Positions 26,264 to 34,880 of a stretch of 36,613 nt of DNA are shown piece after piece (positions within the stretch are counted from its first letter, which is position 1; each line of letters opens with the position of its first letter). The stretch is from assembly GCF_900019265.1 (NCBI RefSeq), contig NZ_CYGX02000016.1, forward strand, positions 1-36,613, in the 5' to 3' direction. The notes under the pieces are model-generated. The model searched no databases. It saw only the letters and a list, made by a program, of their open reading frames with translations, and had not been told where the DNA came from. Both the position numbers and the translations under genes were made by a program. The stretch comes from Paraburkholderia ribeironis (lineage in GTDB: Bacteria > Pseudomonadota > Gammaproteobacteria > Burkholderiales > Burkholderiaceae).

Positions 26264-27472
26264 TTACAGTCCCAGGATCATTTTGGAAATGATGTTCTTC
26301 TGGATTTCGTTCGAGCCGCCGAAGATCGACAGCTTGCGATTGTTGAAGTAGAGCGAAGCGGCGCTGGCCGCTTCGTCGGGGCCGACCGGCGTGCCGTCGA
26401 AACCGTCATGCAGCGCTTCCTCGATGAACGGCTGTGCGTACGCGCCCATCGCGCGGCGCGTGAGCGACGAGATTTCCTGACGGATCTCGGTGCCGCGAAT
26501 CTTCAGCATCGAACTCTCGGCGCCGGGAACGCCGCCGCCCGCCACCGCCCCGATCACGCGCAGATTGGTGGTCTTCATGTTCTCAAGGTCGATTTCGACG
26601 CGCGCCATACGCGCCGCGAACGCCGGATCTTCGGCGAGCGGCCGGCCATTGCGCTGCTGTTTGGCGGCGATCTTGCGCAGCCGGTTGAACGCGGCGACCG
26701 AGAAGCCGACCCCCGCGATGTTGGTGCGCTCATACGTAAGCAGATACTTGGCGTAGGTCCAGCCCTTGTTCTCTTCGCCTACGAGGTTCGCGGCTGGCAC
26801 ACGGACGTCGGTGAAAAACACTTCGTTGACTTCGTGCTCGCCGTCGAGCGTAATGATCGGACGCACTTCGACCCCTGGCGTGTTCATCTCGATCAGCAGG
26901 AAGCTGATGCCTTCCTGCTTGCGCACGTCGGTGGCAGTGCGCACGAGGCAGAAGATCATGTTCGCGTAGTGACCGAGCGTGGTCCACGTCTTCTGACCGT
27001 TGACGATGTAGTGTTCGCCTTGCGCATCCGAGCCGCGCACCGCGGTGGTTTTGACCGACGCGAGATCGGAGCCCGCGCCCGGCTCCGAATAGCCCTGACA
27101 CCACCAGTCGGAGCCGTCGAGAATACGCGGCAGCCAGTAGCGCTTTTGCGCTTCGCTGCCGTACTTGATCAGCACCGGGCCGAGCATGTTGACACCGAAC
27201 GGCACCACGCGCGGCGCGCCGGCCAACGCGCATTCGTTCTCGAAGATGAATTTCTGCACTGCGTTCCAGCCCGGTCCGCCGTACTCTTTCGGCCAGTGAT
27301 TGGCGAGCCAGCCCTGCGCATGCAGAATCGCGTGCCACTCGGCCATGTCGTCGCGGGTGAGGCGGCGCCCGCCATGCACCTTGTCGGCAAGACGTGGCGG
27401 CAGCCTGTCGCGCAAAAAGGCCTGCACGTCGGCGCGGAAGGCTTCTTCTTCAGGGGTGAAGTTCAGATCCAT
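26264..27472 (-). CDS. Acyl-CoA dehydrogenase (first of an operon pair)
   Basis: 402 residues. MDLNFTPEEEAFRADVQAFL begins the N-terminal domain, CQGYSEPGAGSDLASVKTTA is the first FAD/substrate motif and TWTTLGHYANMIFCLVRT the beta-domain motif. The C-terminal SIFGGSNEIQKNIISKMILG is the classical family end. ATG 27472 was chosen because the family N-terminus begins there; the frame extends to 27532 without support. It lies between the bifunctional FadB-like gene (93 bases upstream) and the second dehydrogenase (12 bases downstream). It needs ETF and ETF-QO (compare the gene at 1-130) for reoxidation. Chain length or ring-side-chain specificity cannot be read. Confidence 0.92.
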   Translation of the reverse strand: MDLNFTPEEEAFRADVQAFLRDRLPPRLADKVHGGRRLTRDDMAEWHAILHAQGWLANHWPKEYGGPGWNAVQKFIFENECALAGAPRVVPFGVNMLGPVLIKYGSEAQKRYWLPRILDGSDWWCQGYSEPGAGSDLASVKTTAVRGSDAQGEHYIVNGQKTWTTLGHYANMIFCLVRTATDVRKQEGISFLLIEMNTPGVEVRPIITLDGEHEVNEVFFTDVRVPAANLVGEENKGWTYAKYLLTYERTNIAGVGFSVAAFNRLRKIAAKQQRNGRPLAEDPAFAARMARVEIDLENMKTTNLRVIGAVAGGGVPGAESSMLKIRGTEIRQEISSLTRRAMGAYAQPFIEEALHDGFDGTPVGPDEAASAASLYFNNRKLSIFGGSNEIQKNIISKMILGL

Positions 27473-27554
27473 GGCGGGTTGTTCCGTAGATATTGAGCGG
27501 ACCGGTGCGAGTAGATTGCCACCGGCCTGCATGCATTAACTGACTGGCTGTTTC

Positions 27555-27582
27555 GGCCGTCTGGTTCAGGCCGTCTGGTTCA
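27555..27582. repeat. 14-bp tandem duplication at the end of the FadB-like gene
   Basis: GGCCGTCTGGTTCA occurs twice in direct succession. The junction supplies the stop codon of the minus-strand gene. Confidence 0.9.
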
Positions 27583-29686
27583 GGCTCGCGAAGTCAGCGC
27601 CGCGTTCCACGAGGTCGATCAGCAGCGGCGACGCCTGCCAGAACAGCGGGTCTTCCTTCGCGAACTCGCGGATGTCGGCAAGAATCTTCGGCAGGCCGAC
27701 CATGTCCGCGTATTTCATCGGACCACCGCGGTAACGCGGAAAACCATAGCCATACAGGAAGGTCACGTCGACGTCCAGCGGCCGCAGGGCGATGCCTTCG
27801 TGAACCACTTTGGCGCCCTCGTTGATCATCGCGGCCATGTAGCGGCGCACGATCTCTTCGTCGGTGAACGTGCGCGGCGTGATGCCCGCGCGTGCGCGCT
27901 CGGCCTCGATGATTGCCTCGACTTCCGGATCGGGCACGCCGCTGCGCGTTCCTTCGGGGTACAGATAAAAGCCGCGTCCAGTCTTCTGGCCGAACCAGCC
28001 GCGCTCGCACAGCCGGTCGGCGATCTGCACGTAGCGTGCCGCGGGATTGCGAGTGGCCGCGCGCCGCTTGCGCGCGGCCCAGCCGATGTCACCGCCCGCC
28101 AGGTCGACGACCTGGAACGGCCCCATCGGGAAGCCGAACGCGCGCACTGCCGCGTCGATCTGATACGGCGACGCGCCGTCTTCCATCATCGCGTCGGCGG
28201 CGCTGCGATACACGGCGAGTACGCGGTTGCCGATGAAGCCGTCGCACACGCCCGCGCGCACCGGCGTCTTCTTCAGCTTCTTCGCGAGTTCGAACGCGGT
28301 GGCGACCACGTCCGCGCTGACCTGCTTCGGCACCACCACCTCCAGCAGCTTCATGATGTTGGCGGGGGAGAAGAAGTGCAGGCCGATCACGTCGGCGGGG
28401 CGCGAGATGCTGGCGGCGATCGCGTCGATGTCGAGATACGACGTGTTGGTCGCGAGCACCGCGCCCGCCTTGCAGACGCGATCGAGTTCGGCGAACACGG
28501 CCTGCTTCACCGCGAGATCTTCGAACACGGCCTCGATCACGAGGTCGGCGTCGGTGAGCGCATCGTACGACGTGCTGCCACTCCAGCGCGTCATGATCTC
28601 GGCCTTCTTCTGCTGGCTCAGACGGCCCTTGGCGATCAGCCCGTCGTAGACTTTTTCGATGTGCGCACGCCCGCGTGCGAGCGACGCGTCGTCACGCTCG
28701 ATCATGGTGACCGGCAGGCCCGCGTCGAGCGCCGCGACCGCGATGCCCGCGCCCATCGTGCCGCCGCCCACCACGCCGATGCGCTCGAGCGTGCGCGGTT
28801 TCGCGGTGCGCGTTTCGGGCGCCTTGAGCACTTCGCGCTCGGCAAAGAACGCGTGAACCAGGCCGGCGCGCTGCGGGCTGTCGATGCATTGCAGGAACAG
28901 CTTGCGTTCGATCCGCAGGCCTTCGTCGAAAGGCTGTTCGATCGCGGCCTCGACTGCATCGACGATCTTCAGCGGCGAGAACAGGCCGCGCGACTTCTGC
29001 GCGGTTTGCGCACGCGCCGTGGCGACAGCGGCGAGGCTCGCGGCGCGCTCGCCGAGCGCGGCCGCGTCACACGTGCGGCGCACCGGCGCGTGAGCGGCCA
29101 GCAGTTCGTGCACGTACGCGAGTCCTTCGGCGAGGATGTCGCCGCTGCTGCCGAGACGGTCGACGAGGCCCAGCGCTAGCGCTTCTTGCGCGCCGGCGTG
29201 ACGGCCGCTGAGGATCAGATCGAGCGCGGCCTGCGCGCCGATCAGGCGCGGCGTGCGCTGCGTGCCCCCCGCGCCGGGCAGCAGGCCGAGCTGCACTTCG
29301 GGCAAGCCGAGCCTGGCGCCGTCGACCGCGACCCGGTAGTGCGCCGCGAGCGCCACTTCCAGTCCGCCGCCGAGCGCGGCGCCATGAATCGCAGCCACCA
29401 CCGGCTTCGTGCACGCTTCGATGCGGTTGCATACGTCCGGCAACGAGGGCGGCACCGGCGGCTTGCCGAACTCGCGAATATCCGCGCCGCCGATGAAATT
29501 GCGCCCCGCGCCGACGAGCAACACGGCCTGGACGGCGGCATCGGCGTCGGCGGCATCAATGGCGGCGAGCAGGCCGCGCCGCACATCGGCGGACAGCGCA
29601 TTGACCGGCGCATGATCGATGGTCACGAGCAGCACCTTGCCGCGCAATTCGCGCGTGACAACTTCGGCCGAAGAATTGAGGGTCAT
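27566..29686 (-). CDS. Bifunctional enoyl-CoA hydratase / 3-hydroxyacyl-CoA dehydrogenase
   Basis: 706 residues, FadB/FadJ type. The hydratase part (about 1-190) has [20 protein letters not shown] with Glu110, and [19 protein letters not shown] with Glu130, matching the two catalytic Glu of FadB. The dehydrogenase part starts at [20 protein letters not shown] (NAD-binding GxGxxG) and has [18 protein letters not shown] with the catalytic His. Two C-terminal helical domains follow ([35 protein letters not shown]). ATG 29686 has AGGAGA 7 bases upstream. It is first in a three-gene operon with two acyl-CoA dehydrogenases; no thiolase is visible here. Confidence 0.94.
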   Translation of the reverse strand: MTLNSSAEVVTRELRGKVLLVTIDHAPVNALSADVRRGLLAAIDAADADAAVQAVLLVGAGRNFIGGADIREFGKPPVPPSLPDVCNRIEACTKPVVAAIHGAALGGGLEVALAAHYRVAVDGARLGLPEVQLGLLPGAGGTQRTPRLIGAQAALDLILSGRHAGAQEALALGLVDRLGSSGDILAEGLAYVHELLAAHAPVRRTCDAAALGERAASLAAVATARAQTAQKSRGLFSPLKIVDAVEAAIEQPFDEGLRIERKLFLQCIDSPQRAGLVHAFFAEREVLKAPETRTAKPRTLERIGVVGGGTMGAGIAVAALDAGLPVTMIERDDASLARGRAHIEKVYDGLIAKGRLSQQKKAEIMTRWSGSTSYDALTDADLVIEAVFEDLAVKQAVFAELDRVCKAGAVLATNTSYLDIDAIAASISRPADVIGLHFFSPANIMKLLEVVVPKQVSADVVATAFELAKKLKKTPVRAGVCDGFIGNRVLAVYRSAADAMMEDGASPYQIDAAVRAFGFPMGPFQVVDLAGGDIGWAARKRRAATRNPAARYVQIADRLCERGWFGQKTGRGFYLYPEGTRSGVPDPEVEAIIEAERARAGITPRTFTDEEIVRRYMAAMINEGAKVVHEGIALRPLDVDVTFLYGYGFPRYRGGPMKYADMVGLPKILADIREFAKEDPLFWQASPLLIDLVERGADFASLNQTA

Positions 29687-29786
29687 CTGTCGTCTCCTGA
29701 CTTTTATGGGGGCAAGCGGGCATGCCGGGTCTGGCGAATGATCGGATTGTGGGCCGGTCAAGGTTCGTTGACAATTACATGGAAGA

Positions 29787-29801
29787 TTGACAGACTGTCA
29801 A
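29787..29801. promoter_or_regulatory. Palindromic operator-like site in LysR / beta-oxidation divergent promoter
   Basis: TTGACAGACTGTCAA is a perfect 15-base palindrome with a central A. Further TTGACA copies lie at 29768-29773 and 29809-29814. It sits 25 bases before the LysR gene start and 100 bases from the divergent operon, where a LysR protein would typically bind. Confidence 0.6.
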
Positions 29802-29825
29802 AATTATTTTGACAAAGGCGACGTC

Positions 29826-30737
29826 ATGGACGTCAATTCCTTGACCTTGCTGGTGGACATCCTCGACGCTGGCAACCTGAGCGAAGCCGCGCGCCGGCTG
29901 AAAATGAGCCGCGCGAACGTGAGCTATCACCTGAACCAGCTGGAGCGTTCGATCGGGCTGCAACTGGTCAGACGCACCACGCGCCGCGTCGAGCCGACCG
30001 AGATCGGTCTGCAGCTATACGAACACGGCCGCACGATCCAGAACGCGCTGCTCGCGGCGCGCGAGTCGGTCGCGTCGCTCGGGCAAAGCCTGCAGGGGCG
30101 CGTGCGCCTGAGCGTGCCGAGCGGCTATGGGCAGCTGGTGATGTCCGACTGGTTGATCGCGTTCAAGCGGCTTTATCCCGGCATCGTGCTCGACGTGATG
30201 TTCGAAAACCGCGTCGAGGATCTGATGCGCGATGAAGTCGATATCGCGGTGCGGGTGATGTCGGAGCCGCCGCAAAATCTGGTCGCCCGCGACATGGGGC
30301 CGGTGAGCTACGTGGCGTGCGCGTCGCCGGCTTTTGCCGACACCCACGGCATGCCTGCGAAGCTCGACGATCTGCGCACGGCGCCGCTCATCACGGCGGC
30401 CGTGGTCGGCCGGCAATTGCGGGTGGCCGCCTATCTGCGCGACGAGCGGCACGAAGTGCTGCTGGAACCGGCAATTATTTCGGAGAACTTTCTATTCTTG
30501 CGTCAGGCGGTGCTCGCCGGGCTGGGGGTGGGGCTGGTGCCCGACTACGTAGTGCAGGACGATCTGCGGCGGGGAGACGTCGTGACCGCGCTCGACGAAT
30601 GGCGCTTGAGCATTTTCGGCACGCACATGTACATGCTCTATATGCCGAACCGGCATCACACGCGCGCCGCGGCGACCTTTATCGAGTTCATGTTGCAGCA
30701 GGCGCGAGGATCGGGGCGTGGGGTGTCGAGCGCGTGA
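29826..30737 (+). CDS. LysR-family transcriptional regulator
   Basis: 303 residues. The N-terminal winged helix (about 1-60: LTLLVDILDAGNLSEAARRL, MSRANVSYHLNQLERSIG, LQLVRRTTRRVEPTEIG) is standard for LysR. The C-terminal part is the substrate-binding domain of the CrgA-like subgroup (RVRLSVPSGYGQLVMSDWLI, VDIAVRVMSEPPQNLVARDM, LPDYVV-like end). ATG 29826 with AAGG upstream was preferred over the in-frame ATG at 29787, which would lie within the palindrome. It is divergent from the beta-oxidation operon and is its most likely regulator (inference). The ligand is unknown. Confidence 0.92.
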   Translation: MDVNSLTLLVDILDAGNLSEAARRLKMSRANVSYHLNQLERSIGLQLVRRTTRRVEPTEIGLQLYEHGRTIQNALLAARESVASLGQSLQGRVRLSVPSGYGQLVMSDWLIAFKRLYPGIVLDVMFENRVEDLMRDEVDIAVRVMSEPPQNLVARDMGPVSYVACASPAFADTHGMPAKLDDLRTAPLITAAVVGRQLRVAAYLRDERHEVLLEPAIISENFLFLRQAVLAGLGVGLVPDYVVQDDLRRGDVVTALDEWRLSIFGTHMYMLYMPNRHHTRAAATFIEFMLQQARGSGRGVSSA

Positions 30738-30789
30738 CCGTTCGCGTGCTACGATGCTCTGCTTACCGCAGCCAACATCGGAGACATCG

Positions 30790-31170
30790 ATGCGTCCGGA
30801 GACTGCCGCACGTTTCGACGAACAGTTCGCGCCTCGCATCGCCGAGGCCATCGCCGCCTGTTTTCCTATCACTGTGCATACCGAAGTGCTGCCGTACGGC
30901 GGGCTGGGGCATCCCACGCGCGTGCGCATTCATGCCGCGCCGCTCGGAACGCTGGGCCACTATGCGCATCCCTTGAATCTATACCTGACCTGGGACAGCG
31001 ACGAAATCGAAAGACTGATGGGCGAGCATGGGCAGACGCGTTTCGCCAACTATCTCGCCGCGCTGCCACGCAAGCTGGCCGCGTGGACCCACGCACGCGA
31101 ACTGGATTTTCTGTCGCATACGCAGGGAGAGCCCGTGGCATTGATCGGCGGGCTCGATTTCGAGTCGTAG
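30790..31170 (+). CDS. DUF5594-like small protein
   Basis: 126 residues, MRPETAARFDEQFAPRIAEA onward, with ITVHTEVLPYGGLGHPTRVR, LNLYLTWDSDEIERLM and the C-terminal ALIGGLDFES. I associate this with the Burkholderia-restricted DUF5594 family; the function is unknown. CGGAGA lies 6 bases before ATG 30790. There is no signal peptide or membrane span. It follows the LysR gene on the same strand with 52 bases between. The family name is from memory of similar sequences. Confidence 0.7.
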   Translation: MRPETAARFDEQFAPRIAEAIAACFPITVHTEVLPYGGLGHPTRVRIHAAPLGTLGHYAHPLNLYLTWDSDEIERLMGEHGQTRFANYLAALPRKLAAWTHARELDFLSHTQGEPVALIGGLDFES

Positions 31171-31242
31171 GCGCTGCGCGGAACACCAGGCAGGTCTAAG
31201 CACCGACCGCCGCGCAAAGCGGCGCGAGCGACGCACGCAGCC

Positions 31243-31272
31243 GCTTGCGACGGCTTGCGACGGCTTGCGACG
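31243..31272. repeat. 10-bp tandem repeat, three copies
   Basis: GCTTGCGACG three times in direct succession in the gap between the DUF5594-like gene and the convergent phospholipase C gene. Confidence 0.9.
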
Positions 31273-31307
31273 GTTATCGTGACCAGAGCTAGAGTGGCGG
31301 CAGAACC

Positions 31308-33419
31308 TCAGCCACCCAACGCCGGATCGCTCATGCTGCTGTTGCCGGTTTCCACGTGCCCTGCGAAGCGCCACACGAATGCCGGGCCCGTATCGACCGT
31401 GATTGCGAGGTCGTACCAGCCGTACGCATTGCGCAAATCCAGATAGAGCGGTTCGGTATCGCCGCCGCGCACCGACTGGCGCATCACGTTGCCCGCGTCG
31501 TACGTGTTGGCGATCGTGAACTGGCAACGCGCGCTGCCCACGTTCTCGAGCCGCAATTGCAGATTGCCATTCGAGACGTCGTAACCTTCGGCGACGTCAG
31601 GCCGCGCGCTGTCCGATCCGTTCCACCAGTTGCGGGCGACCGCCTTGCCCGCGAAGCGCCGCAGAAAGCCGTTGGGGCCGTAGACGGTGAAGTCGTAGGT
31701 GCCGTCGGCGTTCAACGGCAACTGGTCCTGCAGCCGCTTGCCGGCTTCGACGGTATAGGTGCGCGGCGCGTCGGCGCTGTGCGCGGCATACACGAGGAAC
31801 ACCGCGCCGGCGCGGCCCGTGTTGACGAAGCGCATCGTCAGGTGATTGGCGGAACCTTCGCCGTGCACGCGCACGAACAGCTCGTACGGCAGCGCGCGTG
31901 CGGGGCGTACGCCGGGCTCCTGCTTCGGTACCGCCTGGACGGCGGGCGGCAGCGGCACGTAATCCGGATGACGGTTCTGGTCGGCCGGCACATAAGCGCT
32001 CGTGCCTGGCAGCGTCGGGAATAGATCGTTCGGATTGCTGAAGTTGAACGCCGACATCAGGTCGCCGCACACCGCGCGACGCCACGGTGTGATGTTCGAT
32101 TCGCCGAGCTTGTGCTGCTCTGCGAAGCGCTTCCCGATGAAACGGATCACCGACGTATGGTCGAACACCTCCGAACACACGTACCCGCCTTTCGACCACG
32201 GCGAGACCACCAGCATCGGCACGCGCGGTCCGAGTCCGTACGGACCGGCTGCCGTTTTCGCATCGCCCGGATAGATTTCGTGGCTGGCGTCGACAGTGGA
32301 CAGACCGTTGGCGCCGGAAGCTGCCGCGAACGGCGGCGAGACGTGATCGAAGAAGCCGTCGTTCTCGTCGTAATTGATCAGCAGCACCGTCTTGCTCCAT
32401 ACGTCGGGATTCGACGTGAGGATCTGCAAGACCTGATCGATGTACCACGCGCCGTAGTTCGACGGCCAGTTCGGGTGCTCCGAATACGCTTCGGGCGCGA
32501 CGATCCACGAGACTTGCGGCAGCGCGTTGTTCTGCACGTCGCGCTTGAGGATGTCGAAGTAGCCGTCGCCTTTCGCCGCGTTGGTGCCGGTACGTGCGTT
32601 GTCGTACAGCGGATTGCCGGGCTGCGCGTTGCGATACTGGTTGAAGTAGAGCAGCGAATTGTCGCCGTAGTTGCCGATGTACGGGTTCTGCGTCCACCCC
32701 CACGAGCCGTTGGCGTCGAGCCCGGTGCCGATGTCCTGATAGATCTTCCACGAGATGCCCGCGTTTTGCAGCACCTCCGGATAGGTGGACCAGCCGTAGC
32801 CGAGTTCCGAATTGTCGATCACCGGACCGCCGCCACTGCCGTCGTTGCCGACCCAGCCGCTCCACATGTAGTAACGGTTCGGGTCCGTCGGACCCATCAG
32901 CGAGCAGTGGTACGCGTCGCAAATCGTGAACGCGTCGGCGAGCTGATAGTGAAACGGGATGTCGTCGCGCGTGAGATAGGCCATCGTCGTCGCGCTCTTG
33001 GCGGGCACCCATTGATCATTGCGCCCGCCATTCCAGGCCGCGTGCGTGCTGCCCCAGTCGTGCGCGAGATCCTGCAGGAATTGCAGGCCGAGGTTCGGCG
33101 CGGTGGGGCGGAACGGCAGCACATAACCGGCATCCGCCGCGAGCGGCTGATACCACACCGGCTTGCCGTTGGGCAGATTGATCGCGCGTGTGTCGCCGAA
33201 CCCGCGCACGCCTTTGAGCGTGCCGAAGTAGTGGTCGAACGAGCGGTTTTCCTGCATCAGCACGACGATGTGTTCGACGTCGCGAATCGAGCCGGTCCGG
33301 TTGTTGGCCGGAATCGCGAGCGCGTTGCGAATGCCCATCGGCAACATGCTCAACGCGGTGGCGGAGCCGGTTGCATGCACGGCGGTGCGTAGAAAATCAC
33401 GGCGATTTTTTAAGGTCAT
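31308..33419 (-). CDS. Phosphocholine-specific phospholipase C, Tat-exported
   Basis: 703 residues. The N-terminus NRRDFLRTAVHATGSATALS is a twin-arginine signal (RRxFLR). The phosphoesterase domain (about 45-450) has HIVVLMQENRSFDHYFGTLK (Glu57), SLMGPTDPNRYYMWSG and LINYDENDGFFDHVSPP (Tyr350 onward), the conserved metal and active-site blocks of the PlcH/PlcN/AcpA superfamily. Two C-terminal DUF756-like beta domains follow (about 500-590 and 610-695). It would hydrolyse phosphatidylcholine or sphingomyelin outside the cytoplasm, for phosphate or carbon supply. A lipoprotein gene lies 81 bases upstream on the same strand. Whether it is haemolytic cannot be told. Confidence 0.92.
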   Translation of the reverse strand: MTLKNRRDFLRTAVHATGSATALSMLPMGIRNALAIPANNRTGSIRDVEHIVVLMQENRSFDHYFGTLKGVRGFGDTRAINLPNGKPVWYQPLAADAGYVLPFRPTAPNLGLQFLQDLAHDWGSTHAAWNGGRNDQWVPAKSATTMAYLTRDDIPFHYQLADAFTICDAYHCSLMGPTDPNRYYMWSGWVGNDGSGGGPVIDNSELGYGWSTYPEVLQNAGISWKIYQDIGTGLDANGSWGWTQNPYIGNYGDNSLLYFNQYRNAQPGNPLYDNARTGTNAAKGDGYFDILKRDVQNNALPQVSWIVAPEAYSEHPNWPSNYGAWYIDQVLQILTSNPDVWSKTVLLINYDENDGFFDHVSPPFAAASGANGLSTVDASHEIYPGDAKTAAGPYGLGPRVPMLVVSPWSKGGYVCSEVFDHTSVIRFIGKRFAEQHKLGESNITPWRRAVCGDLMSAFNFSNPNDLFPTLPGTSAYVPADQNRHPDYVPLPPAVQAVPKQEPGVRPARALPYELFVRVHGEGSANHLTMRFVNTGRAGAVFLVYAAHSADAPRTYTVEAGKRLQDQLPLNADGTYDFTVYGPNGFLRRFAGKAVARNWWNGSDSARPDVAEGYDVSNGNLQLRLENVGSARCQFTIANTYDAGNVMRQSVRGGDTEPLYLDLRNAYGWYDLAITVDTGPAFVWRFAGHVETGNSSMSDPALGG

Positions 33420-33500
33420 GGTTTCGGCTTTGGATCTTCGGTTGACGAGCGATACACAGGGCGCGCGAACAGCAACCGCGCGTCGCGTGCGGTGTGGAAC

Positions 33501-33824
33501 TCACTCCACGGTGTGGATGATGGGAGTAGCGAGCGGCGTCGACGCGGCGGCGGACAGCGTTGCGTCGGCGCCCGATGCGGGCAGTGCCGGGGTTCGAATC
33601 GTGAGCGCGGCAGGCGCGGGCGCGCCCAGCGATGGATTCGCCGGCAGAACTGCGGGCGTGTTGCTGTGGTCGGCGGGGCTATGGGTCGAGCTGAGCGTGC
33701 TCGGGTGCGCTGCGTCGTCGTCGTTGCCGCATGCGCTGATCAGTGTGCATAGCGACACGGCGATCAATGCGCCTGTCAAACGTTTGCACTGCAAAGCAGG
33801 AGCGGGCTTCGACACAACGGACAT
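33501..33824 (-). CDS. Small lipoprotein upstream of phospholipase C
   Basis: 107 residues. Positively charged start, hydrophobic RLTGALIAVSLCTLISAC and a lipobox LISAC give a lipidated Cys32, followed by GNDDD. The Asp residues after Cys matter in E. coli for inner-membrane retention, but not generally elsewhere. The rest is a low-complexity Ala/Pro/Ser/Thr chain without a recognisable domain, possibly a surface tether. GGAGG lies about 7 bases upstream of ATG 33824. It precedes the phospholipase gene in the same direction and may be co-transcribed, perhaps aiding secretion or anchoring. Confidence 0.75.
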   Translation of the reverse strand: MSVVSKPAPALQCKRLTGALIAVSLCTLISACGNDDDAAHPSTLSSTHSPADHSNTPAVLPANPSLGAPAPAALTIRTPALPASGADATLSAAASTPLATPIIHTVE

Positions 33825-33980
33825 GACAATGCCTCCGGCACGAGGAAGGTGCGCCAGGGCATCCGTGTGCCGAGGTCAGCGATGCGGCAGCATAGTCGCT
33901 TACCCGTGTAATTTTTATGAAGAAATTGTGGGCAATGGCAAAGACGTCGATGCTGGCGGTGGCCATCGTCAGCGTTGGAT

Positions 33981-34006
33981 AAAAAACTGCGCCGGCATGG
34001 CGCAGT
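33981..34006 (-). terminator. Terminator of the benzoate-CoA ligase / hydrolase operon
   Basis: On the minus strand: ACTGCGCC, loop ATGCC, GGCGCAGT, then TTTTT. It lies 30 bases beyond the hydrolase stop. Confidence 0.85.
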
Positions 34007-34035
34007 CATACAGCGATTCAACTCGGCGTTGCGCG

Positions 34036-34872
34036 TCAGGTTTGTGACGCAATGAAGGCTGCGATCGCATCGTTCAACTTGTCCGGCACGTCGCGATGCG
34101 GCGAGTGTCCGCAAGCGTCGAGCTTGACGAGTCGCGCGTGCGGTACGTGCTGGGCGATCGTGTCGATCTGCGCCATCGTGCCGTAGTTGTCGTCGTGGCC
34201 TTGTATCGCGAGCAGCGGCTCCCGGATGGCCGCGAGTTCCCCCACAATGGACCACTGCCTGAATGCCGGATTCAACCAGATGTCGTTCCAGCCATAGAAT
34301 GCGGAATCGACGTCGGCATGATAGCGGCCGAGCTTGTTGCGCAGGTCGGTGGTCTCATAGAGTTGCTTCGTCTGCGCGATGCTTTGCACCGAGATGTCTT
34401 CGACGAAAACGTGCGGTGCAATCGTCACTGCGCCCGCCAGCGCGCCGGCATGCCGCGCCGCGTACAGCAGCGCGATCGAGCCGCCGTCGCTATGACCGAT
34501 CAGCCACGTGCGCTGGCGTGCCGGCATGTCGATATCGAGTGCATCGAGCAAAGCGGGCAGGACATCGCACGCTTGGTGCGCCATGAAATCGACCGGCCAT
34601 TTGACGCCGTGCGCGCGTGGCGTCGACAGTCCGTAGCCGGGTCGCGAGTAGACGAGCCCGCGCATGCCGAGCCGCTCGCACAACGCTTGCGGCCAGTCGC
34701 GCCACATTGCGATCGAGCCGAGCCCTTCGTGCAGGAACACGGCGATCCGCGTGTCGGCCCTGGTATCGGCCGCTGCGTCGTTGATCCAGCGATATTCGAT
34801 GCGCAACGGTCCGCGCGATGCGGTAGCTGGCAACTCAGCGAAGTCGCTGGCGATGGTGGCGGAGTTCTGCAT
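34036..34872 (-). CDS. Alpha/beta-fold hydrolase in benzoate-CoA ligase operon
   Basis: 278 residues. VFLHEGLGSIAMWRDWPQAL carries the oxyanion HEGLG segment, GHSDGG the nucleophile Ser128, AIQGHDDNYGT the acid region and CGHSPHRD the catalytic His. Its start is 8 bases after the ligase stop, so it is translationally linked. Hydrolases of this type accompany aerobic benzoyl-CoA (Box) genes in Burkholderiales. A role as thioesterase or ring-cleavage helper is possible but not shown. No signal peptide. A terminator follows directly. Confidence 0.87.
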   Translation of the reverse strand: MQNSATIASDFAELPATASRGPLRIEYRWINDAAADTRADTRIAVFLHEGLGSIAMWRDWPQALCERLGMRGLVYSRPGYGLSTPRAHGVKWPVDFMAHQACDVLPALLDALDIDMPARQRTWLIGHSDGGSIALLYAARHAGALAGAVTIAPHVFVEDISVQSIAQTKQLYETTDLRNKLGRYHADVDSAFYGWNDIWLNPAFRQWSIVGELAAIREPLLAIQGHDDNYGTMAQIDTIAQHVPHARLVKLDACGHSPHRDVPDKLNDAIAAFIASQT

Positions 34873-34880
34873 GACTTACC

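Noticed and set aside
26141..27496. A 451-codon frame antisense to the first acyl-CoA dehydrogenase
   Set aside because: Shadow frame without recognisable motifs.
32112..33392. A 426-codon open frame antisense to phospholipase C
   Set aside because: Shadow frame; the opposite strand encodes a motif-rich enzyme with a Tat signal.
33917..33982. A 21-codon plus-strand frame MKKLWAMAKTSMLAVAIVSV
   Set aside because: It looks like a signal-peptide start, but there is no ribosome site and it ends at the minus-strand terminator; probably chance.
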